This document shows positions 1 through 13,603 of a stretch of 64,000 bases of DNA, one piece after another. Location of the stretch: positions 186,001-250,000 of the forward strand of contig NOWV01000030.1 of NCBI GenBank assembly GCA_003344405.1, written 5' to 3'. How positions within the stretch are numbered: the stretch's first letter is position 1; every line of letters starts with the position of its first letter. The notes under the pieces were generated by a model that was not told where the DNA came from, made no database searches, and worked only from the letters and a program-made list of their open reading frames with translations. The position numbers were made by a program, and so were the translations under genes. Source of the stretch: Trichoplax sp. H2. Taxonomy: Eukaryota > Placozoa > Uniplacotomia > Trichoplacea.

Positions 1-278
1 CTACAAGTTAAACTATTCAATAAACATATTAGTTGATTTACATTTCATGCTGTTGGATGATTATCGATATTTGGCAATACTCATTTCAGATTGCTATTTA
101 ATAGGCTAGAGTAAGTCCATCAACAAAAGCAGTTATTTCTTGTATATTTAATATACAGTATAAGTGAGCTGGTGTATAGATTATACGTTAGTCTTTAAAG
201 TAAATGTAAGCTGTGCCGATCACCAATTTAGCAGTCTTAAACACAACCATATTGTAAATTGGGGTTTTCACCTAATGA

Positions 279-1607
279 CTATGATGTCTTTGACAATCGA
301 AATTGTTTAAATGATACTTTGATACTATCATCTGTCAACTCAAATAAGGCTGCATTTGGACCAGACCTTAAAGCAATTGCTTCTGCTGATTCTTGGCAGC
401 TATTGATTGCTCGACTATCACATAAGCTCACTTTATTTAATAATAACATTTCGATAGTAGAACGCGCTTCACCTTGCCCTCTTGATGCAAGATGCAACGG
501 AGTTTGACCACTTCCAGTCTTTGCGTTGATATCAGCGCCAGCTTGTAATAGCAGTGAAGCGATATCAGTATGAAACCAGTGACAAGCGCAATGCAATGGT
601 TGCCAGCCATCATTGGTCTCAGCTGAGACATTTGCACCTCGTTTAATTAACATCTCAACTATTTTGATACCGCTATGATTTCCTGCAGCTCGATGTAACG
701 CTGTGTAACTAGCAATGAAAATAAAATTAAAGTTCGTTGTTAGTTTATTAGGTCAACTATGAAGTTAGTACGAATTTTAGTTTTGCTATTCTTAAGTTTT
801 CATGGACTCTTTACCCACTGTAATTGACATAAATCAAGGTGAAAGTATTGTACAGCATATAAAGAAGGTAGTTTTTTTTGGTGTTAATCTATTTTATATT
901 CGTATTCTATTCATTAGTTATAATCATTCAATTTAAAATACTGTAAATACAATTAGGATTTAATATTTTTGATAGAAACAAATCCTATCTTGATTGTTTC
1001 CTTTTACAATATTCAAACAATCAATGCTATAAGTCTATTAGTAATTAGGCAAGTCTTACCCATCACTATCCGTATAGTGTATGATATCGTTACATCGATC
1101 GAGTAGTTTTTGCACTAAACTTTGATTAGCATATTCCGCTGAAGTTAATAAATAGTTTCCAAGTCGGTCATTTAAATTGGTATCTTCAGGACATTGTCCT
1201 TGATCGATTTCGTTGAGAAGTTGATTGATGCAATTTACAGTATCTTCACTCATGAATTCATCTTGATCATCATAATTTGAGCTACTATCTGGATATTGTT
1301 TAGACGTCGAATGCATGTTGAGTAAAGAGGAAGTATTGGTCTGATTGAAGGGATAACGATGCTGTGAGTATTGGGTATTATTTATCTTTAAAATATCACC
1401 AGGTACGAATCCATCTTGCATCGTTAAGAGTTGAGAAACAAGTCGTTCATGTTCAACTTGCTCCTCTGTATTAATATGATCTTCGTCATTAACTGTCTCC
1501 ACAGCAACGTTACTATTCCCTTCATTTCGAACATGTAATACTGGATTATTGGATTGATCGTTTCGATGTAGATTTGATTGACTGTCGTGGCTATCCAATG
1601 AATCCAT
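279..1607 (-). CDS. ANKRD49: Ankyrin repeat domain-containing protein 49
   Basis: Two exons, 1060-1607 and 279-708, are separated by an intron with GTAAG donor and TAG acceptor; the join restores a glycine codon and gives 325 residues. Residues 1-180 are acidic, Asn/Ser/Gln-rich and probably disordered. From about residue 184 three to four ankyrin repeats follow, with typical motifs such as TALHRAAGNHSG, DGWQPLHCACHW, ADINAKTGSGQTPLHLA and IEMLLLNK. The repeat spacing, the DGW-PLH-AC phrase, and a C-terminal piece with A-E-IA-R followed by LFE match ANKRD49 rather than a generic ankyrin protein. Vertebrate ANKRD49 is about 239 residues, so the N-terminal region here is longer. The family is a small soluble ankyrin protein linked to transcription and germ-cell biology in vertebrates; its role here is unknown. 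Its 5' end faces the HPS3 gene across a 2.6-kb spacer. Confidence 0.86.
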
Positions 1608-3270
1608 GACAGCAACGTTGAATAATTCTAATAGATTGATTTGCGCGTCTCAGGCTTGCCTACTGTACTATATAATGCGTGTATCGTCCAAGGTAATATA
1701 ACTCTACTTTACTTGGTTCTCATTTCTCTAACTGCTCAAGGAGAAACGGCAAGCATCGCCTCAAGAAAAATCTTGAAAAGGATCTTCCTGATCTCGGGCT
1801 TTGCTGCTGTTTATCAATCTGGTTAGAGGTCTGGAGAGAACTCTCTCCGGTAGGATCTCTATGGAGACCAGCGAAAGTGACTGTTGGGCCTGGCCTGGTG
1901 GAGGAAGTGACATACTGTGTTTAATCGTTACCGTAATAATACAGCGAATACAGCATGCATAGGAGCGATGTATAGTACAGTATACAGTACCATCGTTATA
2001 CCATAGTAGCAATGCGTATTCTTGCGAAAGTGATGTCACCTTAGATGGTCATTTCCTAAATGATAGGCACACCACTAGTGACATCATTTTTGCTAGCTAT
2101 CGGGCGATAGAGTACTGAATGTACAATACCATACAGCAGCGTAATGGCCATCCGTATCACTTAAGCCTAGGATTAAGTTAACGACTGATGTTAGGTTTGA
2201 AATGGTTGCAAAAAAAATGTCATGGCTAGTGCCAACAGAAGTGGAAATGAATTGCTGCGGGTGACATAATATTTTTTTTTAATCAAAATATAGATGAGAC
2301 TCTAGAATTGCAGCTCCAAGCTCGAAAATATTTTCATCCGTCCTTATTCTTGTATAACATACTACTATTGCTACTATTTTATACAGATTAACAAGTTTCT
2401 ACTCGTATACAGAATCCTAGACAGGTGCAATGCCTCTTTTAAGACAAGCTATCTAATAATGGCTATCATGATTGCACATTGAACACGGCAGAAGTAGGTC
2501 ATAATCGCTAATGCTATCATTTTAACTGTTTCTATCGACTGCACGTAGTGCAAAGTTAATAGTGTCCATAGTTGTAATGCTTTTGATCTGAAATGTTCTG
2601 ATTTTATAATATTAGCTACAGTGTCCACTGTACCATGGGCTACTAGCGATTCTAGCACCTCCACGACAGTCTATAGTGTGCACTCACTTCGGGTCTAGTG
2701 GCCATTTCTTGTTGGAAAAATCGGTCACCCTATTGGACTGCTAGCTTGAACGATCACTTATTGACAGTGGTGCAAAGGTAACTTAAAAAAGTAAGCTTTC
2801 CATTGGATAGAGTAATCGAGAGTTTAGGTCATGTCCAGGTGATCAGTTAACATCACCATTCCCTCCCTGTTAGCTACATCAACTACATACTTCATAGATC
2901 TTACGTATTCATTTGTTCTATGCATCATATTTTGCAAACTTTGTAGCATATCTGTACGTAGATCATTCACGTTTTGACATCTGCAATGCAGTTGATTATC
3001 GCTATCGAAAAAGAAAATTGGAGCGATTAAGGATCCAACTACTACTGCAGTGTCTTGTAGCAGCCATCAAAGTCGACGCGGATTGCTGGTCTATATTCAG
3101 TAGTAGTGACCAAACACGATATCACGTCTGGTCAATAACCTATAAGTAATTAGCCTATCGTAAGCAACTGTTCTATCCAAGACTACTGTATTCTATGTTT
3201 CACTATAGTACTCGAAACGTACACGAATACTGACTACCACTACTGTTACTACAGCAACTGCAGTGGCATC
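1608..3270. other. Intergenic spacer, no gene recognised
   Basis: This lies between the divergent ANKRD49 and HPS3 genes. Open frames up to 92 codons (for example 1761-2039, minus) are poor in recognisable protein features and carry no convincing splice-linked partners. It should contain the ANKRD49 promoter, but no specific element could be assigned. Several TACAGTA/TACTGTA motifs occur near 1970-2000. Confidence 0.6.
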
Positions 3271-4080
3271 CAGCCAAGAAGGCATTTCCAGCCAAATAGC
3301 CAACCAAGAAGGTTTTTCTAGCCAAATAGCCAGCCAAGAAGGCATTTCTAGCCATATAGCCAGCCAAGAAGGCATCTCTAATCAAATAGCCAGCTAAGAA
3401 GGCATTTCTAGCCAAGTAGCTAGCCAAAATAGCCAGCCAAGAAGGCATTTCTAGCCAAATAACCAACCAAGAAGATTTTTCTAGCCAAATAGCCGGCTAA
3501 GAAGGCATTTCTAGCCAAATAGTCAGCCAAGAAGGTATCTCTAGTCAAATAGCTAGCCAAATAGCCAGCCAAGAAGGCATCTCTAGTCAAATAGCTAGCC
3601 AAATAGCCAGCCAAGAAGGCATCTCTAGTCAAATAGCTAGCCAAATAACCAGCTAAGAAGGTATTTCTAGCCAAATAGCCAGCCAAGAAGGCATTCCTAG
3701 CCAAATAGCTAGTCAAGAAGGCATTTCTAGCCAAATAAGCCAACCAAGAAGATTTTTCTAGCCAAATAGCCAACCAAGAAGGCATTTCTAGCCATATAGC
3801 CAGCCAAGAAGGCATCTCTAATCAAATAGCCAGCTAAGAAGGCATCTCTAGTCAAATAGCTAGCCAAATAGCCAGCCAAGAAGGCATCTCTAGTCAAATA
3901 GCTAGCCAAATAACCAGCCAAGAAGGCATTTCTAGCCAAATAGCTAGCCAAATAGCCAACCAAGAAGGCATTTCTAGCCAAATAGCCAGCCAAGAAGGCA
4001 TTTCTAGCCAATAACCAACCAAGAAGGCATTTCTAACCAAATAGCCAGCCAAGAAGGCTTTTCTAGCCAAATAGCCAGTC
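3271..4080. repeat. Minisatellite, 30-bp unit with 12-bp insertions
   Basis: About 26 head-to-tail copies share the core AAGAAGGCATTTCTAGCCAA and have a basic period of 30 bp. Several units carry an extra 12-bp AAATAGCTAGCC segment, giving 42-bp units that cluster at about 3540-3660 and 3850-3960. Copies differ at a few positions (for example GGCATT versus GATTTT, GCCAAAT versus GTCAAAT). Because 30, 42 and 12 are multiples of three, the minus strand stays open over long stretches, encoding NAFLAGYLAR- or MPSWLAIWLE-like repeats. Single-base indels near 3737 and 4010 break the frame, so coding is unlikely. The array ends 123 bp before the HPS3 start codon. Confidence 0.95.
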
Positions 4081-4203
4081 AATTGCGTAGAAGGAAATGC
4101 TCCTCAGCAATTCTATCATCACGTAGAATTAGCTAGTGGTAACTACCTGGTGTTTACAGTATTACCGAACGATAGAAAGAATGATTGAATTATAACCTTG
4201 GAG

Positions 4204-7200
4204 ATGATGGATAAAATGGAGTCAGATATAGATAAAAATCAAGTGCTATCCTATCATGAATTTAGCCATCATCAAGTTATTCGTGGCTCAGCTGAGCCAT
4301 TTGCTGTAGCTTGTAGTTATGATTATATTTTTGTATCGATTAAATCGTGCCAGATTGATGTCTACGAATTACAAAATCCTCATCCACTTCAACAGCAGCA
4401 GCAACAACAACAACATCATCATTCTACCATTAACGTTGTTTATGCATTTAAAACTGCAGCTGTAGCTACCATCTTACAATATTGTCAAGTTGGTAATTAT
4501 GTCGCCACGATCGAGCATGATTATAGTCCTAAATCAAAATTACCCGATGTTGCTAGGATTTATTTCAATTGGATCTCAGATGATATTAGTCGATCTCTTC
4601 ATGTACGCAAATTAGATCAAAATCAGTATTATCGATTACCATTTGATCATGATAAACGTGTTATGGCTATTGAATTAGTACGCCATCAGCATTTAGTCAA
4701 TTTATCATGTTGTCAAACTACTGGTAATATTGCTATCGCCATGGATCATGCAATCATGGTATTTGTCTTAGTTCAAGTGATTCATCCTGTCCATCAAGGT
4801 GGTGATGCAGTCGTTTATGAACCACAACATGCTATGGATATTCAATTACAACACGCTAATATTATCCATCTTGTCTTGTGCCAAAATTATTTGGCTTTGA
4901 TAACACAGTATGAGTTTCAAATTGTTCAATTACATTTCTACCAGACCAACAATAATGGCCAACAGCAACAAGATCAATCTATCAATAATTGCAAAAATGA
5001 TGACAACGATCCTAAGCAACATCATCATCAGCGCTCTTTACCAATCTTATCCAATCATCATGAACGCCAACTCATGCTACAAAATGCTAAACAATCCTCA
5101 ACAACCATTGAAAAAGATCCTAATTTTGTTCAACTCGATTTAACAGGCTATCGTAATGGTGATGATAGCTTACAGACATTCTATCCATGCTATGTTAGCC
5201 AAAAAAATCATGCCGATCAATCCAACGATCCATCTCCATCGGTTGCAACTGTTATCTTACCTCATTTATTACGAAATCAAATTCGTTATGGAAATCATTA
5301 CGATGGCATTAATTGCATTATTGGCCCTATAGTCCATGCTAAAAATCAAATCTTCAATGTTACTATCGATCCCACATATCAAAATTCAAATGATGTCGAT
5401 GTAACTATTCTACTGTATAAAAAGTTAATGCATGGTAAAAATGACACCAAATTAAATACAACATCATTAAGATACATTTCCTTATTACCGACATATCGTT
5501 CAGGTAGGGCTTAACTAACCACTTGATCATGAGTAAAAAAGCACTATCAGAAAATTGTAATAATCATTACATGATATTGTACGTAGATAGCGTCAATGAT
5601 ACACAGTGAAAAAATGATTGAATCTTATAGAATAAATAGTAATAATACTACATGATGATAAGTATTGTACACCTATCGAAAGCTTTCTGTAGCTTCTTTA
5701 AATACTTTAACTGAAGATCCATTTAATATCAACTACATGCTGAATAGAAGAGTGCCGCATAGCGTATTACTCTTTTATATCTTGGACTGGTTAAAAAACT
5801 ATCTTATTACAATTCATAAATTCAAACAGCTTCTCTGAATATTTATTTAATATTGCAAGATAGACATACTGTAACTACATCAATAGATTGAATATTACTA
5901 CGTAATATCTTACTCTTTATGTACTATATTACGTGCAAGTGGCAGAATCATAATCTAAAAATTAAAATAGATTAGCTAAATATCTATTTATTTATATACA
6001 ATACTACATAACATACCATTCTTCATACATTAGATTAGATACAAATAGCGATAATGTATCTATAAATTAAATAGCTTAGTTAAGCATCTACGTATTTGTT
6101 GCTACTAGATTGACATACGCGTATGACTAATATAGCAGATTTACAATTAATGTATTAAATAACATGCTGTACAAATCGACAACAACATAATCCGTAGTAA
6201 TATATTTCAAATAGCTTAGCTGAGTATCTAGTATTACGAGATAATAGACATGAGAATAACTCAAGTGTGCTATAATTTACCCTATCAGGGATGCAATAGA
6301 ATTAATATATAATCCTTAATCTAATATTAAAATGCCAAATCATTTTTAGAGCACTGCTTGATTGATGCTGTATGATTGACCAAGGGTGAATTTTCTATGT
6401 ACTCATGCAGGTAAAAAAGAGGAAGATACGAGGACGCAAAGCAATCTACATAACTTATTTACTTCATCTAGCTGTATTATATGTGGTATAACTTGTTTTG
6501 TGTCTACGAACAATACTGGATATCACTATAATTTAACGGATGGTATTAATTTATTATCGCAGTATCAATATCCTAATGATATAATTAGCGTTGATATCCA
6601 TCAAAATTTACTCTATGCCATTACTACTGATACAGTTATGGTCTACAGTATTAAACTACATGCCAGTGCATCGCCAGATACTCGTTATCGAATTCCATCC
6701 CTAAAATCAGATACACATATAACACAACAAATAACGAATGATACATCTAACCAACCTATAACTGAAACGATTAATCCCCATGAATTACCTCTACTCGATA
6801 ACTTTACGTGCTCATTAGGTGTACACCGATTTTATTCCCTGACTAAAATTGTTACCTACGCTGACAGAGTCATCTTACTTTCCAAATGTATCGATAAAAC
6901 AGTCAAGAAAGCCAGCAGGTAATATTCCATGAATTAACTATTAATTTCTGTTATATCTGATATCTCTTTCAATTAAAATCTATGTATCACTGATGATTGA
7001 ATATACAGTTAATATCATGTATTCTTTATTTTTACTTCAGTGGAATGAATTGGGGAGTTTTATCACCAGCCAAAACTGTTACCACTTCTAACGTCATCAG
7101 CTGGAATATTTATACAATTTACAACTTTCCTATGACAAAACTTGCTTCGGATATGGTATGAAATTCATATCTTTATCGCTGAAGCACTCATTCTAACTTT

Positions 7201-10200
7201 TAAGATCCGGTTATGTCGATGTGAAGCTTTTAACGTAGTAATGTAAAATCTAGTATCACATTGAAGTCCCGGTTTAATCCAGCAATAAATAGTATTGTCT
7301 TTGGCTAAATTGGACAGATTGTCATACTATGTACATATTAAAATCTACTGTACTATAATTTAGTATTTTAGTACTGATATATGCAAACGACTCATAAACT
7401 ATAGTTGAAAGGGTTGCTTGATCTTGTAACGATGTATTCAATTAAAGTTGAATTATGATTGAATATCCATATCATGCGGCAAGATTCTTTACCATTAATC
7501 TTGAATTGAGAATAAATAAAGTATTAAAATATTTTATCTTTCGGTACTCTTTTAGTTGAAAGCGGGATTGACATTTAAAGAAAGTAGTCCTTTAGCCTAT
7601 CAAGATCTCATATATCAAAGCTACTCAATACTAAGAACTCAGGTATTGTTAGAATTCTTTCGTTTTAGCTATGGGCGAGATATATAATCAATCGCTCATT
7701 ACAATTATTTTTACAACTTGGAATATACCTACCTATGTTGTTGAATAATACTGAATAGCCTTGATACTTATTCAACATATGTAATACTAAATGGATGCCG
7801 TGATTACAGCTACTTAGTATGCTATCGCTATCTTCCTTGATTTACATGAATGATTTACATTTTGAGGATGGTAAGTCATTGTAAGAGCTATATCTGTTAT
7901 TAGATTTTTATGTATGTAAGTATACGCTATTGAAGCTAAGGGCTAATTTAATTTCGGAATTATTTTATAATTTAGAATTAAATGAATTAATGCTACCCCT
8001 TAGAGAAATGTGTGCATTGCTTGGTGAAAGTTGTTGCAGGTATCGCTTAATCCTTTACCATTATACTAATTGTATGGGTGCAATTTTGCTACTCCATCTG
8101 CAGTCGCACATGTTGCGAAGAATTTTAATTTTACGATTCATTTTTATGAACAATTTGCTGTATTATGATTCTTTCGAAACCTAGACACGATAGTAAATCA
8201 TGGGATAACGTGATCGAGTTCTTTCGATTTTCAAAACTACCCTTGGATGAAATTATAACTCGGTTTTTTTCAAATTCTGTCGAACAAGTGAGTAGTACAT
8301 GTATAGAATACTCCGACGTAATTGTTTTATGCTAGCAAATACATTGTCTTAGTAGATATTGATTGTAATGTAGCGATTCGATTGACTATATAGTATAAGA
8401 AATTTCATTATACTATATTAATATCAAATAAATTATTTTTAGAAATTTAGTCAAGGAATAATTGTATATTTGGATAGCGTCCTATTTCAAGATGGTATCG
8501 TCACCAACATTGGAGAGGTTAGTTAATAGACTGTATTTATATTTTGTCACATTAATAGAATTCGACCTTGTTAGCTAGTTCTGTAAATTTTTTTAAGATT
8601 ATTACTGTTTTGGCAGATACTGGCTGATCGAATTCTCAGTATTTATTGGCAGACAAAACCGGATTCGTTATCAAAAGTTATGCTGCAATCTAATTTAAAA
8701 AATTTCAGTGCAGGTGCGAATGTTATCAACACATATTTTTTTGTATTTTTTTGACGATACATATCCCTGTATTGTATACTAAACTGTATGATTCTTGTAT
8801 TGCAGAATGTGGTGTTCGTCTTTTAGAGCATCTTAAAAGTTATACATCACCTGATTTTAAGTTAGTCCTACCAATCAAGGAACTATTTATTTCGATGAAT
8901 ATTAATTGGGATCTTACCTTGCAATGCCTTTGTTTTTGCTTATAACAGATTTACAGACCTTGATAAAGCTATGCTTATATCGCAGCATATGATACTTTGT
9001 AATCTAGAAAAGGCAGAATCTTTATTATCGGAATTCACCTGTGATCAGTTAATTCATATTTGTGTAGAGTATCCTTTGCTTTTAACAAATCCTACTGACC
9101 GATTAACATCATTTGGGCAGGTAAGTACTGTATAATATATGTTTATATTAATAATACTATATTGATATACTGTATTTTAATTATGTAAATATAAATTTAT
9201 GAATTTGATAATAGTTATTACGTCGAAATTGTCCTCAAGCTGCAATTGATGGTTTACTCCTATTGCTTGACAAAAAAGTTGTTACATTAGATGAGTCAAT
9301 CAAGATCCTACAGGTAAGGTTATATCAATATCAGTTTATAATCTTACTTTGAGTTGTTATTTGGCTATTTAAATGTTTTAACTTATTTTTTCTTTTATTT
9401 TCATTTACTGCATAACAATAGATTCCATGTACTGGCTCAATTAATAACCATACTCAATTGCGCATCTTTTTAGAACAAGTACTTCTCGGTTCGTATCACT
9501 GCATCCATAGTGTCTTAATTTATCTTGATGTAGCAGGAAGAAAAGTTACTGCTATTTCGATTATCATTGCCTAAAAGATTTTATCTTTTGCAATTGCATT
9601 GGCATAGGTAAAAACTATGTCAAATATTATGAAGAATGTGAGGTATGTTACTGTATGTTTATTTGCAAATCTGTGTAAATGCTTAAGCATATCAATTCTA
9701 TATCGACAATAGTTAACTAATATAAAAACTATTTAGATACTGCTGATTGAGAGGTATTTATCACGGCTAGTGGAGAAACAAGTCTACGTTGCCCAATATC
9801 GAGGAAATACACTAAATTTTGTTTCGGTATTTATACTGAATAAGAACAATCATAATTAATTTAAATATCAGGAATTAGTAAGAACCATTTTCTGACTTTA
9901 AATTTTGATAATTTTGGCAGTTTCTTGGTAATGGTCACTTTGCAAAAAGGTTTCTCTGGCTGGATAGTCTTCCACCTTTCGAAGGTCTGCTACTGTTGAT
10001 ATTCCTTTATAGGAAAATATCCGTAAAATTAGATTCAATATGGCTGTAGTTATTTTAAACGCTACTAGCTATTATGCTACTAAATCCTCGTATACCTTAA
10101 TCATACTAATTTATAGAGTAAAGCAGTAATAACGAAAATTAATTAGCCTTCATTAATTTATAACACCAACGACTATTACGGTCATTAGGCTATAATTACG

Positions 10201-11882
10201 GTAGCCTTCCATTTGAATGGATCAACATTACAAATTTTATTTGCTTATATAGCAAATTTATTAGAATATCTGGTAGGCTGAAGCTGAGATATAGTAATTG
10301 GCTAGAAATAATTTAAGCTAATAGTAACGAAGAGAAAGTGATTTTCATATTAGTATTTTAGATTTTAATCTACTCCGAGTTCGAGTTTAGACAAGCAAAT
10401 AATTAATTTTATGTTTCAGAGATGATTGCTTAAACTTAGTATTACTTTATTCTACTGGAATAGCAATGTAAAATTACATACTTTACTTGTGTAATTTCTG
10501 AAGAGAAAGACATTAAATTTATTTATCTATTAATTCCAAGGTGAAGCGCCCGAACAGATACGTTGTAAAAGAGGAAAACGAGGACAGCCTATTAATCGAC
10601 TATCAGGACGACAGCAATCGACAGCAGATCCACATAGTGATATTGAATGTTGCTGTCAGCTATGTTGTCAGATATTACTAAAATTACAAGTAAGGCAGTA
10701 TTTTGATTTTATTAGATGATTCTCCTAGTGTATATTAGAGCTACTTTTAGCTTAAGATTATCATTGACATTTCTAGTCCCTTCTGTGCTCAAAATATGTT
10801 ACAACCAAGGCTGCAGATTATGTGTTATCGTACATAAATACAAACGGAAAAGAATTTCGAATACCATGTACTCTATCGTTAAAGCTGCTTTGCTTTCCAA
10901 TTGTTAACCAGCATCAACATGTAATGTAGCCATTAATTCTATTGTACATTTTTAAAAGTGATTTATATTTCTTAATATTACTCAATGCTTACGTAAACCG
11001 ATGCAATAGGCTACTACACTATTACTAGAAAGCTGTCCAAATATTACCGTTAGCTATACCCAGGATATATTTGAAGATAAAACTGAACTGGTTGGTGATA
11101 TAATCGAAACTCGAATGGATAGTACTTAAGTAGCATCTGTTCTTATCAATCAAGTGTTGTTAATAAAAAAGTTCTTCGTAAAAATGTAACGTTAGCCGCT
11201 AAAATCATGACGATATCGATATACAAAGAGAATGAATTAGTGATTATCTTGATTTGAAAAGATTAAAATATGATCTTCAAATTACTTCTTTTTAATCGTA
11301 AATATTTTTATTCTTTATCAGGTTTAAAAGATACTATTTAGTCCAGTCATTAAGATAATATTTATAATTTGTTGTGAATAGTAATAATTGATGATATCGT
11401 AATATGGATAAAAATTAACAGTAGTTATTAGGAGTACAAGAATGAATTTTGTTGCTATCTAGTACTTACTTTTATGTTTTCCAATGACTATCTGAAATTG
11501 TTTATATCTTTTTCAGTGGATTGCTTTATATAAGTCGCTTTTGACCAAATTAAAGATACCATCTACAAGCGCAGATAAAGGTATCTACCTAGAGATTTTG
11601 AAAGGTAAGATTTCTGTTAAGTTTTTATCGTTTGCTGAATGGATTGTAGATAAATAATACATTTATCAATAATCTAAAAATTTCGGCATTCCATCAGGTT
11701 TAATGGGGCGATTAGTTACATTTTTACACATGAACGAATTTCTGGATATCCTACCTGACGACGGATCAGTTAAATTTTTCTTGCCCTACGTTATAAGGTC
11801 ATACCAATGGAACCTGGCACAAGCTATGAAAACTGAGTTTTCAGAGGATTTAAATTCTTCAGACTGGGATTTTAATGTATGA
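4204..11882 (+). CDS. HPS3: Hermansky-Pudlak syndrome 3 protein homologue (BLOC-2 subunit)
   Basis: HPS3 is a subunit of BLOC-2, a cytosolic complex for trafficking to lysosome-related organelles. Nineteen exons: 4204-5503, 6411-6918, 7041-7155, 7556-7642, 7810-7870, 7904-8039, 8185-8287, 8443-8517, 8617-8713, 8806-8860, 8949-9120, 9215-9313, 9422-9492, 9537-9642, 9737-9826, 9921-9984, 10541-10689, 11517-11604, 11698-11882. All phases agree; the product is about 1186 residues (human about 1004). The N-terminal half is beta-propeller-like, with a YVATIEHDY phrase and ARIYFNW that match HPS3; the C-terminal half is helical (for example WDNVIEFFRFSKLPLDEI). A polyglutamine/polyhistidine tract lies near 4390-4420. 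An in-frame TGA at 4186 fixes the start region; ATG at 4204 or 4207 is possible. The least certain parts are exon 7, where the intron contains another open frame, and the 44-bp intron 9493-9536. The HPS3 call rests mainly on the N-terminal half and overall architecture. Confidence 0.8.
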
Positions 11883-11944
11883 TGATGGGGATAATAATTT
11901 ATCAAAGCTTTACCAACTTAAGACTCTAATTACAAAATACTTGA

Positions 11945-11950
11945 AATAAA
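11945..11950 (+). promoter_or_regulatory. Candidate polyadenylation signal of HPS3
   Basis: AATAAA lies 63 bases after the HPS3 stop codon, a plausible distance for the cleavage and polyadenylation hexamer. Such a hexamer is common by chance in A+T-rich DNA. Confidence 0.4.
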
Positions 11951-13603
11951 TTCAGTACTATCATTTTTGGTTTATACAGCTTACACGTTGTAATAACGAA
12001 TAGTATAGCCATATACTATATTACCGGTATTGTTGATATTTTAGCGACCTTGTGCTTAATATAATTATAATCAAAAATCTCTTTATTATTACTTAGTCTG
12101 TTAGGGTTTGTTACTGTGATAGTATTACTGTAATTGCTATTTATGCAATAACATCTCTTCAATATTCCAATATGAGGCTCTCCTAAACTCTTCTATTTTG
12201 AATACATTTTATAGTGATCTTTACTATCGAGATATTAAAATCTCGCTAGCGTTATTTTCTATAGATCAAAATCCAGTATAGGCTCAATTAAAGGGGCTTA
12301 ATACTGTAGAACAGTATATTCTCGAATGTTCATTACCATATTTTTATCAGAGGCATTACTACGTCTTATCAACATCGAATGCAAATTTACTAATGAACTA
12401 AAGGGTAACTCTCTTGCTTATAAGCACTTTAGCTTGGCAATATATATCATAACGTGTAAATTTAAATTGTACCAGTGTAAAGGAAAAACTAGCTACAGAT
12501 ATTTATTTTTTGTACCAACTGTGATACAGGTATTTATCCAATATACCATATCATTTGGCTGATTTAGACTAAACCTTTGCTAGATTATGAAATTCATCAT
12601 TTATAACTTTGTATCTAGCCCATTTTATTTTTGATATGCTTGCACGGCAATTAATGGGTGTAGATCTATCTGTCCAATGTAATTTCATCGAAAAAATTAG
12701 AGATTTAGATGTTATGAATTCACGATGTATCAATTTGTATGTCTTATTACATAATACTTGTATGCTTATAATTATTTTTGATATCCTATATAACACAGAA
12801 ACGAATTTACAGTATTAGTGTATAACTCTAGCTTATCTGGTCTATATTTGATCGGCTTCTAAAGTCGGAAAATAAAGGCATAACTTTCCATTCCGCAGTA
12901 CAAAATGTAACTGTCGTAATAAATGCAGTATGCAAAAATTAATTTTTAAAATCCAAATAAAATTCAGGAAGTATTACCTTTGCTATGTACGATTAATGTC
13001 GATACTAGAGATAAAGCTAGACTGTACTATTTCCATTCATAGAGCTTACATTAAAGTTTGTGGATAAGTGTGATACGGTAAAAGTTGGTAAACTCATCTA
13101 ATATTACATATCAAAAGTATGATAGTTGATATTCCTATCAATCTGTTTTATATTAGATCGAGCGATGTCAGGAGAAGACGTACATATACTGTATAATACA
13201 TGTAACGAATAGACATCATTGGAATACCATATGTCAAGAGATACGCTACAGGGATTCATAATAGCTGAATTAATTTCAAAGTACAAGAACTCTAATCTCT
13301 AGTAAATTTTCTGTAAAAATTTGACTCTTCAATCTATGGATTAGTCGCTTATAATTTTCAGGACGATCGTAATAATCTATAAAAATTGGAACTTTATTAG
13401 AATATCAGTATGAAAATATCAAAATTTGAAAAAATTTTGTCGAGAAAGTTAGTTCAATTGTTGTTTTCAGTAGTTGGTAACAAAAATTAGATCTTTTTTT
13501 AACCTAACTATCTACTGTATTTTGTGGCTGGTTATGAAACGAAATCTATACATTATAATTAAAGAATACAAGCTACTAACCTATACAGAAAAAAAATGAG
13601 AAT
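11951..13603. other. Convergent intergenic spacer
   Basis: This separates the 3' ends of HPS3 (+) and the chloride channel gene (-). Only short open frames occur (longest about 78 codons at 12326-12562), without splice partners or recognisable domains. I see no gene here. Confidence 0.6.

Noticed and set aside
3271-4080. Regular repeats resembling a CRISPR array
   Set aside because: Repeats are contiguous without unique spacers, there are no cas genes, and the context is an animal genome.
3193-4082. Long minus-strand open frames encoding repetitive hydrophobic peptides
   Set aside because: They are by-products of a tandem repeat whose period is a multiple of three. Frames shift at single-base indels, there is no common start or splice structure, and the copies drift like non-coding sequence.
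8105-8170. Open stretch after a CTGCAG acceptor in HPS3 reading VAHVAKNFNFTIHFYEQF, followed by a stop, suggesting a frameshift
   Set aside because: No donor follows it before the stop. A phase-correct splice from 8039 to 8185 removes the stretch and gives a continuous helical sequence, so I treat it as intron.
8861-8948. Apparent frameshift between two HPS3 coding stretches
   Set aside because: An 88-bp intron with GTTAGT donor and a pyrimidine-rich AACAG acceptor restores the frame; no sequencing error or pseudogene decay is needed.
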